Assembly (NCBI GenBank): GCA_963573305.1
Contig: OY754335.1
Coordinates: forward strand, 19,197,501-19,261,500
Length of the DNA: 64,000 bases
Source: Pyrrhosoma nymphula
Lineage: Eukaryota; Arthropoda; Insecta; Odonata; Coenagrionidae
Direction of reading: 5' to 3'
Part shown: in pieces, positions 22,159 through 33,107 of the stretch
How positions within the stretch are numbered: position 1 is the first letter of the stretch
Layout of the letters: each line of letters begins with the position of its first letter
The notes under the pieces: model-generated
The model's input: only the letters and a program-made list of their open reading frames with translations
Databases searched by the model: none
What the model was told of the DNA's origin: nothing
Made by a program: the position numbers and the translations under genes

Positions 22159-22164
22159 TTTATT
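22159..22164 (-). promoter_or_regulatory. Poly(A) signal AATAAA
   Basis: TTTATT on the plus strand is AATAAA on the minus strand. It lies about 160 nt after the stop codon at 22326-22324, a normal 3' UTR length for a small precursor gene. Confidence 0.5.
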
Positions 22165-22323
22165 GTTTCCGGAGCCCTTTGTGAGCTTTCTACAATCGAC
22201 TGATATTATCAGTCAAGAATATTTAATTAGATCTGATATGTCCGATCGTCATCCTCATCGAGGAATTGGGGTAGTGTGTTCACAGACACTCTTATTGGTG
22301 CAGTAGTCGTCCAGTCCATCCGT

Positions 22324-22664
22324 TCAGCACAGGGAGTGGCACATGATGGGGTGGATCTGCCCCTGGTTCACGCACTTGCTCATGCAGCTTGGGCTCCTCT
22401 TGAGGAGGCTGTACTCCCACGGCAGAGATGTTTCCGACGGCTGAGTCTTCGGCAAATCTCTCACAGTCTCCGCACCCACGTCTTCCAGTTCGTAGAGGCG
22501 CTGCTGAGGGTTGAAGTATGCTCCGTAATCCCAGAGCTTGCCGTCCCAAGAGGGCGGAGGGGCAACGGGCCACTTGGGGCCGCCCCTGCGACCGCCCGTT
22601 AACCCGAAGAAGCTCGATATGGATTGTCGCTTGTCCCTGAAATCTTGAGGAGGAGATGGAGGAC
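22324..22664 (-). CDS. Secreted peptide precursor, terminal exon (propeptide and Cys-rich peptide)
   Basis: The exon opens after ttcctctttctcag (AG at 22666-22665) with two bases of a split glycine codon, then 112 residues to a TGA at 22326-22324. Numbered in the joined 144-residue precursor: KR at 43-44 is followed by QSISSFFGLTGG and RR at 57-58. A Trp/Pro-rich segment KWPVAPPPSWDGKLWDYGAY follows from residue 62, then an acidic spacer with LYELEDVG. KR at 120-121 releases a final 23-residue peptide with four cysteines at 125, 129, 140 and 144 (C-x3-C-x10-C-x3-C), ending in Cys. The Gly before RR could allow C-terminal amidation. Dibasic sites, a Cys-paired end and a signal peptide encoded on a phase-matched exon are the layout of a neuropeptide or peptide hormone precursor. 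I do not recognise the family. Venom- or defence-type peptides have similar layouts and are not excluded. Confidence 0.65.
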
Positions 22665-22854
22665 CTGAGAAAGAGGAATAAACGGTGGTCAGGCAATGAA
22701 AGTTATATTCTTCTTCGTCTTCACGGAAAAAAACCTCTATCATGGGTGGGAAAAACGATGCCCAATTTCTCCACAACAGAGAACAACTTTAATTGATGGT
22801 AGGAATACATACCTGATGACCCGATGTAGTTAATCAAAAGTACCCAGGTTTCAA

Positions 22855-22907
22855 TGTACATCTACAAAATACCCTGCAAGCCACCTCAGGGGTGTGTGGC
22901 AGGGGGT
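22855..22907 (-). mobile_element. 3'-tail fragment of LINE family A
   Basis: The plus strand reads acatctacaaaataccctgc, then aagccacctcag and gtgtggcagggggtg. This is the complement of the conserved LINE family A tail. It lies in the intron, about 190 bp upstream of the terminal exon. Confidence 0.5.
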
Positions 22908-23911
22908 GAGTAATCACCAACATGCATTACACTATACCCTAGAGTTAGTGTAACTACGACTAATTTTGCATTAGCATAAATCGCTAATGATTGTCACGAG
23001 GCGAAGCCTCACAAGCATGCACCACTACACTACAGATGTCATCAAAATGGAGAGTGACCGTCAACATACATGCATTCTACAACTACACAGATGGACAGGG
23101 ACTCAAGACTCATGTAGTACATCTATAGATAATTTTTCTTTATTGTGGAACATTGCGCATCTTTTTATCCGTCTGCTACGTTCAAATTCCAATTAATATC
23201 CCTTGAATCTTCCAAATTTGTACGCTAGGCCTTTTCTGCCATTTCGAATCTCAGACGTAATGAGAGAGGTGAACAGCGACTTGATAAGCACCAAGATTCA
23301 GACACCTACATGGCACGTATTTATTTAGCCAATTTGCAAACAACTGCAATATTGTAAGAGAAGAAGCATTCAATTAATTTATATATACTCGACGACTAAT
23401 ATGCGTGTTTTGTGCCTTGGTTTTATTTTCAAAAAAGTAAGCCATGTCATCAGTGAAAGCAGTACTTATTTTTTCAACAAAACACAATAAAACGTGGAAT
23501 TTTACAAATGTATTTTTATTCGCACACTCGCGATGGAACCTCATTTAATATAATCGGGAGTTTTCCATTCAAGGTGTTGAATTTAGCGCAGGTTGGAAAG
23601 CATAAGCGTCCTTCAGTGCAGACGAACGACAATGAAGGGAACGATTTGTGCCGAGGAAACGTTTGGTAACCTGCCGGTCGGCAGCATTCTGTGGGTTAAC
23701 AAAATTCATGGCCGAATGGCTTGTATATAGTGAAGGAATTCGTTCAAATTACTTACTTTTTAAGCTTTTTAGTACTAGGAAATAAAAAAATTTACTTTAT
23801 CCATGTCTTGCGGTACTTGATGATAATTAATAAAATCAAAGCAATACAATTAATTTTAATGAAAAAAAGGTAGTAAAAAAATAGCTCTGTCAAATTCCAC
23901 AACAGTTTATT
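22908..23911. other. Intronic stretch without recognised features
   Basis: Only short open frames; no repeats or element ends were identified. Confidence 0.35.
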
Positions 23912-23961
23912 AACACTGTACGACCGGTTTCACCCGTTAGAGCATCATAAGATACAGTGTT
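23912..23961. repeat. Snap-back repeat, short arms
   Basis: Arms aacactgta (23912-23920) and tacagtgtt (23953-23961) flank cgaccggtttcacccg...agcatcataag. A looser second layer of pairing (caaattc against gaatttg) lies outside. The core is of the accggtttc...catcat type. Confidence 0.5.
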
Positions 23962-24261
23962 TTATCAATAATGTCTCGACGAATTTGATAAAATTAATTT
24001 TAATTACTTTCGTTCAACATGAGAGAATTCTTCCAAGTTAAGCCGATTAACATTCATTTAAATTGGTTCTAAATTATTAATTAATTTTCAAAATCAGCAA
24101 CAATTTTGGATTCAACTATCGACGTTTTATTCTTCTCAATCCTTCCTTTGCACTACTACCTTGTGGAGGGAGGGCTTGCGCGTTCCAATAACCTCTACAG
24201 CTGGACTGGCAGGAGTAATTTCTCCTGGTAAGGCCACACATGCCAGTCAGATAGGTCGAAG

Positions 24262-24330
24262 GGTAGAATGCTCTGATGCTTTCCTGGCGTATGATGTTAG
24301 TGAAGTCTATTAGGGGTCTCCGCCGGGTCA
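24262..24330 (+). repeat. Fragment of the fold-back repeat seen at 43.3 kb
   Basis: ctgatgctttcctggcgtat, then gatgttagtgaagtctatta and ggtctccgccgggtcac match the complement of 43420-43477 at most positions. The inner palindromic part is missing here. Confidence 0.55.
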
Positions 24331-24489
24331 CAATCTGTATTTCTGCTGAAGGATATGTAAATATGTAATAGCTCCAACTACTTATTGTTAGTGGTAGAGT
24401 AGTAGGGGCCTGGTTAATCGCATTGGTATAAAATACGAAGAGCAAATATCAAAATCAAAATACAAGAATATAAATTCACTTTCGCAGAG

Positions 24490-24650
24490 AAGTTTACCTA
24501 AATATTCATATTCTCTCTTTCTAATTTCTTCGATTGGCTTCATTTCCTCTCCTACCATGTTTAAAACTTCGTCATTTGTCTTCCTCTCCACCCAGCTCGC
24601 TCTTTCAATCTTTCTACCCACCCAAAGCTCAAAAGCTATCATTTCATCGA
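24490..24650 (-). pseudogene. RTE-like LINE C-terminal fragment, diverged
   Basis: The minus-strand frame contains FELWVGRKIERASWVERKTN, then DEVLNMVGEEMKPIEEIRKR. This aligns with the EAFEMWVWRRMEKVSW...KTNEEVLDMVGEERK text at 59 kb. Only about 50 residues remain. Confidence 0.6.
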
Positions 24651-24888
24651 GGATATGCCGCAGGTACCTATGTGATCAGTTCCATGGGTCCGAATGGTGG
24701 ATACCCAAAAGCGGACACCTGTTAGTAGGCCTGTTCGATTATTCGATTAATTGAATCGCCTATTCAATTATTTTTACAATTGATCGATTATTTCGGCACA
24801 TCGATGTCGATTAATTGACTCGATTGTCAATTTTTTCTAGTGTCAATTGTTGTTCCATTGTCAGTTGTTATTCGATTCACATTTTTTA

Positions 24889-25690
24889 GGCGGCATTACA
24901 CATGCAAGTTACTTATGACAGTAGCCTTGCAAGTCGCTTGTAAGTGGTACTTCGATGTGCAAGCACCTATTTCCATGGTAGTAGGGGGTCGATAGCGGCA
25001 CTAATCGACCACGGTTCTCACTTGCAAGGAAAATAGACTGGCTTCTATTTTGCCTGCAATTAGCATTTCGATTCAGCGATAGTATTGCAAAACATCCGGT
25101 GAAATATTCTGACTGGTTCATCTCAGTTGAAAAACCACAGTTAAATAAAATAAGAATTTTCTTAAGATTGAAATTTAACAATGCTGAAGTACTAAATTAG
25201 TTATCAAAATGTTAATATAAATTAATATTTGAAAAACAATAGAGTTGTCATAGAGAGAAATTTTGTTTACATAAACCCATGAGTTGATTTGATTAGTTTA
25301 GATTAATAAAACTCAATAGATAATTATGTATGTTGATGAAGGCAAAATATTTCGCATAATTTATAACATCATGAAGTCAATAAAGATATAACCAACAAAT
25401 ATTTAACCCAAAATGAACTCTAGAAATGAGTATAATAAAACTGTTTTACAATTATATGCTAACATTTCCGTATTAATGTACGATTTTAGTACCTGCAGGG
25501 TTTAGAATTAATGATTCATTGGTTGTTTGATATTACCTCCTTTCGCCTCCTTAGTTCTGCTATTCATTTATTTGCGGATAAGCCGGAAGTAATGTGTAAG
25601 CAGAGCTATGCCCTGAAAGTAGCGATAAAAATCGATACTTCATTGCACTCGCTACTTCCATAGAAGTCAACTTCCATGTGTAAAGCCGCC
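24889..25690. mobile_element. MITE with GGCGGC(A/T)TTACACATG termini
   Basis: The left end GGCGGCATTACACATGCAAG and the complement of the right end, GGCGGCTTTACACATGGAAG, are inverted repeats that stay similar for about 40 bp (including AGTAGC). Flanking triplets are TTA on the left and TTT on the right. The termini and near-TWA target suggest a PIF/Harbinger-type MITE, but this is inference. No coding region inside. Confidence 0.65.
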
Positions 25691-25800
25691 TTTAGTCCGG
25701 TAATCGATTAATTGACGATTATTGACCCGCTATGGGTTGCAAATTGCACGTTTAAACTTGTTAGCTTTCGCTCGACGCCGGCCAATGGCCGACGCTCTAG

Positions 25801-26118
25801 ATGCTTGCTGCTCGCTCGGCGACCGGCCCCGGCCCTCCTGCTACCGCACAGGAGATCTTCAGGGAGGAAATGGCTAGGTTCAGGGACATTCTAAACGTGA
25901 GGATGGAGGTCGCCGTGGTGGCGGGAGAGGGGGCCACCACCTATCCCTCCCTCCAGAAGTTATCAAGAAGATATCTAGCTATCCCGGCAACTAGCAATGC
26001 GTCCGAGGGGTTGTTCAGTCTCGGTGGGAACATTGTCATCGACACACGCCAGAGTCTGTCGGATGAACACGCTGAGGATCTCATCTCCCTGTCTTCAAAT
26101 AGCGATCTCTTCCTTTAA
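25801..26118 (+). pseudogene. hAT transposase C-terminal dimerisation domain
   Basis: The 105-residue frame contains YPSLQKLSRRYLAIPATSNA, then SEGLFSLGGNIVIDTRQSLS and a short acidic end before the stop. The motif L-A-I-P-A-T-S-x-x-S-E-x-x-F-S-x-x-G is the hAT C-terminal signature, with the usual R of S-E-R replaced by G. The upstream DDE core is absent, replaced in part by the nested MITE. The frame is open to a proper TAA, so decay is mainly by deletion. Confidence 0.8.
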
Positions 26119-26224
26119 TTAATTAATAAAAGCTAACTGATTGAATTATTTTGTTGTATTTCAAATTGGTTATTTCATTCTTCTAACTGCCAAAGGAAAA
26201 CCTTTGAAAACCAAAATCCAATTG

Positions 26225-26345
26225 AGTCCTGTCAATTAATTGGTTGATGTCAATTAATTGAGCAATGGCAATTAATTGACACCCATAAAGATGTCAATTA
26301 ATTGGCCTTAATCAATTTATTGAATGACTTCAATTAATTGTCATT
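26225..26345. repeat. Subterminal array of CAATTAATTG palindromes
   Basis: The palindromic 10-mer CAATTAATTG (or a one-base variant) occurs about six times at roughly 20-bp spacing, most often preceded by GT or AT. It lies at the 3' end of the hAT relic, where such elements carry transposase binding sites. Confidence 0.6.
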
Positions 26346-26350
26346 TCTTC

Positions 26351-28384
26351 AATTCACGACAGTTGAATCGACCACGTTTCCAATTATTCTCATAAATGAT
26401 CGATATCGATCTTTCTGTAAGGGTGGGGTCAAGGTCATGGTGGATGAGACATAAAAAAAAAGAACTTTGATATGAGACGAGTCGGTTTACTTTTTTGCAA
26501 ACGGGTGTGAACTTTTGTTCACGGGCTAGTAACAAGTTGGCCTTGGAGAAATTCGTTTCTCTTCTGAAAATTTTGTGTCTTTCCTTTTGACAGCATTTAT
26601 CATTCCGTTCACAAGGTTACTGCTGGCGGCACGAAGATGTTCCCTAAATAGCTGCTGGACCAATGACCCAGTGAAGGTCAATTGAGTCAACGGTAAGAGC
26701 GGACTTTCGTTGAGTGCTTCATGAAATGAACGCTTTAGGTAGACGAACTTAAGTGAACTACGACTCGCTGTTAAAGTCTTTGTTAAGTTCTGAGGCTTGC
26801 ATTAATTACAAAAGTAATCGTTTTTCAATATGTGCATAGAGCATAAAGGCTTGGGAAGCCTTCACGAAAAGAAGGGAACGGAATTGATGAGGAGGAACCC
26901 GAGGAAAGACATGAAGAACAGAAACATAGCAGCGTTTTTTTGTTTGAGAACTTTGTATATACGGCATGAGGATATGCGTAGACTGGAGGCGTCCAAAGCT
27001 TATTGTTAGAAATGGTGAATTTTAGAATTTATAAATTAAATAATGTTTCCACGTACTGTTTCCTCTTTCGTAGTCCTATCGTCTTTGAACACAGTACTTG
27101 ACTATTTATATACCTTTCAAAAATCGCGAAAAAATCTTTTCTAAAGCTCGCCGCAGGTGAGTTTTAGTTCAAATTACGGACTTGGAATTATTGATTTCAC
27201 ATGACAGGACTGAAAATTAACAATTTATGAGGAAAACATATATTTAGTGCATTCCCATCTAGCGTTAAAACTAGTGAAATCTATCTTTTTTCATCTAGCA
27301 ACAAAGTAGCGACTTTTTACTTGAAGTTAGCGACTGAATCCGATTTTGACTATGCAACCCTGCTCCCAGGTAGTATTCGAACCCATTTGGTACCGAATCC
27401 TAGTACACATTTATAGACACCCTTTATAGACACACATTATTTAGTTCATACTTTTAGTAGTTACCTATAGGGTTAGTTTTTTTATATCCCTCTCAAATCC
27501 TAATTCTTTCCCAATACCTTTGTAGCGGTGAGTTTTTTGGATTCAAATTGTGTCCGATACTGATTTTTTTCTAAAGTATTATGAAGTACTATTTATCTTA
27601 AGCTCTTTATTCCTTCAAATTACGTACAGGTAGGAAAATTGAAAAAAAGTCGTCGTTTTCCTCCATCTTGTACTGCCGACGCGCCGCCTTGAAGCGAAAC
27701 GAGATTACTTAGTTATCCCTGTTTCCTTAGCCTTGAAGCTAATTTCACTAACCTGGCAGTAGTAAAAAAAATTTTTCACCTGGGAATCATATGCATTCAG
27801 TCTGACCTACTAAATAGGAAACATTTATTTCTTAGTGAGGTGATCCATAAGAATGGCATTGCGCAGGTATTTAAGGTTTCATAGTTACTCTTGTGCTTAA
27901 AATAATTAATGTTTCCGTTGGAAACCAAGGCCAAGGATATCATCGCCAAGGTCGAGGTCAGCTAGCGAGCCTAATGAATGAAAACACCCGAGTACCCTCA
28001 GATTTTTCAGATAGAAAGAAAACCGGATCTTGGATAAACCGTGTCAAATGATACGAAGATGGATTACAGTGTTTTGTGTGACTCTGCACGCTCTGCACAC
28101 CATTATATCAACGAGCAGGGAGGGTTGACTGAGAGATGTATTTCAAAGCGTGTTGCTTCCAAGAAGATCTGCCCGGAACCCACTGGCACTTCGAAGAACG
28201 GAGTGAACACGTTGCGGAGTAAATTTCCCAGCGATTAGTGACCAAATAGGATGTGTTGAAATTCATTCATCCGCTTGGGGTGTCGTAATTACAGAGGGGA
28301 AGATGAAAGTACCAACTTGGTTTCAGGTGATCTTCTGAGACGCCTTGTTCTTCTGCTCCTCCGCATCATATACCCCAACCTTCT
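26351..28384. other. Intronic stretch, one possible hAT terminus
   Basis: Mostly unremarkable. Near 27300-27362 the sequence tagcgactttttacttgaag ends in tatgcaaccctg, resembling the CAGGGTTGC terminus of hAT elements in reverse. No partner end was found. Confidence 0.3.
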
Positions 28385-28735
28385 CCACATACCCTAAGCC
28401 CGTACCAACGAATACCTAAATTCCTTCCCGATTATAGCATCCAAGTTTTGGAATTCATTACCCCCCTCAATAAAATGCTCCTCCACTCCGGAATCTTTTA
28501 AGAGGAAATTGTACGAATATTTAATACAGTAGCACTGTTGTTTTGAAATGTAAGGATCGTTGTGTTGATTAATTTGATTTTTGTTAGAACTATTGTTTTC
28601 AATTGCTCTTGTGTTTATGCTATGTTTATTTCATAATTATTGTATTTTGAGCAGAATGTTTTCTGTACTTATGTTTTCTTTTTTGCTCTTATGGGTTTCC
28701 CAGAGCATCAATAAACCATTCATTCATCCAATTCA
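28385..28735 (+). mobile_element. 3' end of the CR1-like LINE, second copy
   Basis: From ccctaagcccgtaccaacga through ttggaattcattacccccct and on to caataaaccattcattcat, this stretch is nearly identical to 6340-6670. It covers the last part of the ORF (SLPPSIKCSSTPESFKR) and the 3' UTR. The tail has decayed to CATTCATTCATCC. Confidence 0.85.
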
Positions 28736-30342
28736 CAGCCCAAAGTGTTTTTACAAGGAGTCTACATATAGATAGTATATGGAGTATGTAGTATTCATGG
28801 TTTGTTATTTCACCTAATTGATAATTCATCTGCACATTCCGCCATATTTAGGAGCAAAAAATTAGCGATATAATTAAAAAGGAGGACCTAACACAATATA
28901 AATATATCCTACCTAAAACTATGGACGCAATTTTCATCTTACCGTAGTTAACAATTGGTGATAGTTAAATGTGTGCTTAAATGTTGTGTGCAGACGTGGC
29001 AATAGACATTGAGTAGGTACCGCAACGCTGTCCGTGATTCAACTGCTCAACTGTTTTCCCATCTTGCCAGAATTTTGCCGCACTTGCGTTCCCACTACAA
29101 AAAAGTTATATCGGTAGACGAATTACCTGCTAAGCTCTACCCTGGTTAAGATGATCTGCAATGGTGGGCGTTTTCGAGCATTTACATGACTAGCATTGCG
29201 CGGTTAGAGAGTTACCATAGCAGGAATGTTTGTAATGAAATCGATGCATCAATGGAGAAAATTACCTCAGTTGTCAGTCACCTCGCAAAATAACCAACCA
29301 GCCAGCCGAAAGGTCTTGAAAAGCCGCGGGAGCGACTGGGTGGCCACACCAAGGCGTCTATTAATCCATCTACTCTTTCTGGTGAAAGGATATATATGGC
29401 AGGTAGGAAGAGGCATTGATTTCCACACTGCTGCCGCCGGTTATTGAGTGTGAGAGCCGTTGCCTCCGAGACAAGACGCCGAGGCGCTTCCAAAGCAGAC
29501 CTCATTTGAGCTTGCGGGCGGCGCCTGCGGAGTTTAGTATCGTGATGAGAGATTGGAGGAGAACAGCGCCCATCGCGGCATCTTTAGAAACTTAAAAAGA
29601 CGACTTGGAATCGCGGCCATTATTTCTCTTCCATTTTCTTTGAGAAAGAAATAAAAGAATACCGAATGAAAAAAAATATATAAAAATTGCTTTAGGAAAT
29701 TTAGTACTCGCCATCTCAAGCTTTCCAACAGCATGCATCTCTTCCAAGAAGCATTCACCTCGTTCAGATTAGACCTTTTTTATAAGCGCCTCACGATAAC
29801 GCTGTCAATCAATCTAATACTTCAGTCTTTTCCTTTCTAACTCCTCCAGTCACTCCCCACTCGTCTGGCTCTTGCATACGAGTTTTTTTTCTTCCCCTGA
29901 GCCGAGTTTTCGTCGGCATCGGAGAATGATTTGTGCGATAATGGTTGCAGCAGCATCCCGAAAAAAAATCTCGATCCTCTCGCTTCAGAGCTGAGGGATA
30001 CGTTTTGTAAAATCGTCTCTCCTTTGATTTGTCTTCGCCCGTTTTCCAAGAGATAAAGTTTCTTTCCCTTCCCGGCAGGATTATTGTTAATTTGCTTTTT
30101 CCTCGCTTACTGCTGTTCGTGAAACTCCTCCAGGCGAACATCACAGTCATCTTCATCCATATATTGGCTCTCGTTAGCCCCTTCCTTTTCATTGTTAACT
30201 GTATTCAACTGTGATAATGACCTCTTCTTAAACCCCTCTTGATACAGACCAGTTATCTCTGATATGATATGATTATGATGAAATCAGCGAAGAGTAGGGA
30301 CCAGCCCCGCCAAGTCCTGTGCGCTTTCATTGTTTCTTTTGT
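28736..30342. other. Intronic stretch with one GC-rich patch
   Basis: 29220-29560 is GC-richer than its flanks, with a TATATATGG box near 29390 on the plus strand and long overlapping frames on both strands. No exon is recognised. The minus frame 29809-30192 (127 residues, very basic) has no family resemblance and no splice support. Confidence 0.3.
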
Positions 30343-30880
30343 TTAAGGACGTTCAGTGGTTTCACTCAACTTAATGGAATTCGACGAAACTTTCTGGAAG
30401 CATTAATTATGTTTTCCTAAAGCTACCTGAGTTTTTTCCAAATTATTTACCGCAGATTTCTTAGGATATTTTATGTGGAGGTGGGCATGAAATTACATGG
30501 GTTCTTATGGGAACGCGAGGTGCGACTAGCTTTATTCATCGAAAAGAACGTTTTCTAGTTTTGATTAAGAAAAACAAAAATAATTGAAATCATTAATAGA
30601 TTAATGTATGAAAATCATTTGATATAGTTTTTTTACTTTTTATTTTTGTTTTTCTTATTCTTAACTATAAAAAGGTTCTTGTTGATGAATTAAGCTACTC
30701 GTACCTTGTGTTCCCATAAGAACCCATGTAATTTTTTCCCACTTCTCGATCAAATATCTTAAGTAATCTGCAGTAAATAATTCTGATAAAATTCAGGTAG
30801 ATTTAAGACAACATAAGTAATGCTTCCAGCAAGTTTCGTCAAATTCTCTTAAGTTGAGTGAAACCACCGAACGTCCTTAA
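30343..30880. mobile_element. Palindromic TTAA-flanked element with about 220-bp arms
   Basis: The ends TTAAGGACGTTCAGTGGTTT and (complement of the right end) TTAAGGACGTTCGGTGGTTT are inverted. Pairing continues inward through CACTCAACTTAA, CTGGAAGCATTA and TTACATGGGTTCTTATGGGA, so most of the 538 bp folds back on itself. TTAA at both tips (30343-30346, 30877-30880) suggests insertion at TTAA. There is no coding region. Confidence 0.8.
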
Positions 30881-31097
30881 TGTTTTGAAGCCGTTCGGTA
30901 GGTGGCATTGGTGAGACACATTGTCACTTTGTGTACGAATGGCGGCTTGTGGGCAATTTCCATTTTTGAGTTAGAAAAAGATTGATTGCTCGACTAAAAA
31001 TGTGTAAAATATCTTACTTTGTACCTGGATGCTCCACAGGGTATTCCGTAACCGTGAGAAAGAACAAGATGTTAGGTATGAAGAACAGAAGCTTGTG

Positions 31098-31654
31098 TAA
31101 GGAGGTTCCGCCGCGACAGTGTGTGAGTCAAAACAAATACAAAATTCCACATTTTTGATATTTTGTCCAAAAAGTCCTGCTTTTACTGATTAAATGCGTT
31201 ACCTACAGAAAACAAAAAGTAAAGTAGAAAAAACGCAGATTACTCCACGAATGTATTTTAAATGAGCACGTTTTTCCAGCCATAGGAGCCGACTTCAGCG
31301 CCATCTCCTACGAATTACCGCATTTTGACTTCAATTACGGCAGTAATTCCCTAATAACTAAAAACATAAGGTGGTAAGATGCCTATATTTTATTTTTATT
31401 CTATTTCTCTGGATTATTTCTTTCTTATAAATAGTTTTTCGCAAAAAATGCATTTATATTTTATGGAAAAATACTATTTTTCCCAGTGTTTCTCTTATTC
31501 CTCCATTGAACATCATGTAATTTCAAGTTCAATTATAGAATATAATAGCGTGGAAATTTTGTTGTTCAAATCAGATGGAGGACAAATATTTCTACAAGTA
31601 AACAGAGTATGAATAAAATGACATTTTAGTCATTTTACGGTGGAATCACCTTAA
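31098..31654. mobile_element. TTAA-type MITE, copy 1 (GGTGGTTCCACC family)
   Basis: The right end reads ACGGTGGAATCACCTTAA, and the left end GTAAGGAGGTTCCGCC is its diverged inverted counterpart. The whole 557 bp is matched in the same orientation by 46997-47558, roughly 90 percent identical by eye. Shared blocks include GTGTGAGTCAAAACAAATAC and GGAGCCGACT and TACGAATTACCGCATTTT. A 77-residue AT-rich frame inside is not credible as a gene. Confidence 0.75.
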
Positions 31655-33107
31655 GGCTAATGTAAGTACTCTCTTGTATTCATCATATTACCGTATAGCA
31701 AGGTATTATGGTCGATGATGATAATTACCTACCTATGTATCTATTGCATACCTCTTTATTGTTTTGACAGATTTTGGTTTTTCTTCTCTATCTGGTATAA
31801 ATTGCTTTGATGTGATCATTGATTGTATGTATTACCGAAATCAAGTATCTATTCGTGAATTACGCTCATTACCCATACTGACGCTAATGATTTTATTTTG
31901 TAGTCGTGATCGCTCTGGCATTATCATTAGACGAATAAAACCATTAGTTTCTTCCTAACTAGCCGTAATTTCCCTAAGTTCGAAATTGAAAAATCGAAAA
32001 TACTTGTGATACATAAGGAACATCTGATTCAACTGACTCATTCAAGACGGTGGCGCCGCGGTTGGCAGCTTCAAAAAAGGTATCACGCCGAAGTTGGGAG
32101 TCTGCTATCCTTATATTCTAGTATTCATGTTAGGGACATTGATTAAAAAGGGAAGAGATGGAGCCATGCGGCGCGTTTTCACAGGGGAATAATAAATGTG
32201 CAATAGGCCATATTGAATGTTGTGCTGTTATTCCACCATCAGCATAGTGGTTGAATTGTCGCGGTACCAAATGATATATGTATTGAAATGCGAATAGGAA
32301 AACAATTTCAAAAAAATACTGCATCATTCATAAAATGTATAAACAAATAGCGCGCGATTACAATTATGGTGGTTTGGGCGAGATAGTTCCCTAGTCATAA
32401 TGGAGACCATATTCAAATTTTATTTTTTTATTTCAGCGTCTGTGAGAAGTATAAAATAAATATTGTAATATTAATGGCGCAAAAGTATGTTTGGTCAATA
32501 TATAAATATATATTGACCAAAATTCTCAGTAATTAAATAAATAAAGCTAGATACGTCTCTAACTTGACTCATTTTTTCCCGCCTTACGGCTGAAAACCCT
32601 TCAAAACAGCATGTTTTTTTCGATTCTGAGAAAATTACCGCAGTGAGTAATATATTATTTTTTTATAGTTTAGAAAACATGCAAACTATACACCGTTAGT
32701 TTTTTGACGAAATCTAGAAGCTAGAAGTTCATAATTTGTTTTAAATCTCCCTCTGGAGCGCACAACCATAATCTATCCCATGTAAAACAGCTTATTATTT
32801 TAGGTAAATTGCTCGTAAAGTATTTCGGCAATGGGTTGATATTTTGATATCATTTTGATATCATAGATGAGAGTTTTTTTCTTTAAAATGAGGCTAAATT
32901 CATCAAATTCTAGGTGAAGTGATTTTTCACCCAAAAGAAACAGGCTTCACATACGTGCGTCAAGGCGCCATCTACATTCTTCTTTCATCTTTGGATGAAC
33001 TTCTACTATTTATTTTTCCAAGAGGCTGGATTCTTCTTGGATTCTGTCCCTCCGAATTGCACCGTGTCATTTTAAAGGATTTTTGAAAAAAAAAACAAAG
33101 TCAAACA
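31655..33107. other. Intronic stretch without recognised features
   Basis: AT-rich DNA with short open frames only. No repeat boundaries were found. Confidence 0.35.

Larger units (their letters stand above)
24725..26350 (+). mobile_element. hAT transposon relic with a nested MITE
   Basis: The left end (24725-24880) and right end (26200-26350) are both dense in ATTAATTG-type palindromes, and the hAT C-terminal domain lies between them on the plus strand at 25801-26118. The two outer tips are too diverged for exact TIRs to be stated. A 0.8-kb MITE (24889-25690) is inserted in the left part. Confidence 0.6.

Noticed and set aside
22276..22602. 108-residue plus-strand frame over the Cys-rich exon
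   Set aside because: It is the antisense shadow of the minus-strand exon. The minus frame has splice site, dibasic sites and poly(A) signal; this one has none.
29809..30192. 127-residue basic minus-strand frame
   Set aside because: No recognisable motif, low-complexity Lys/Arg content, no exon boundaries.
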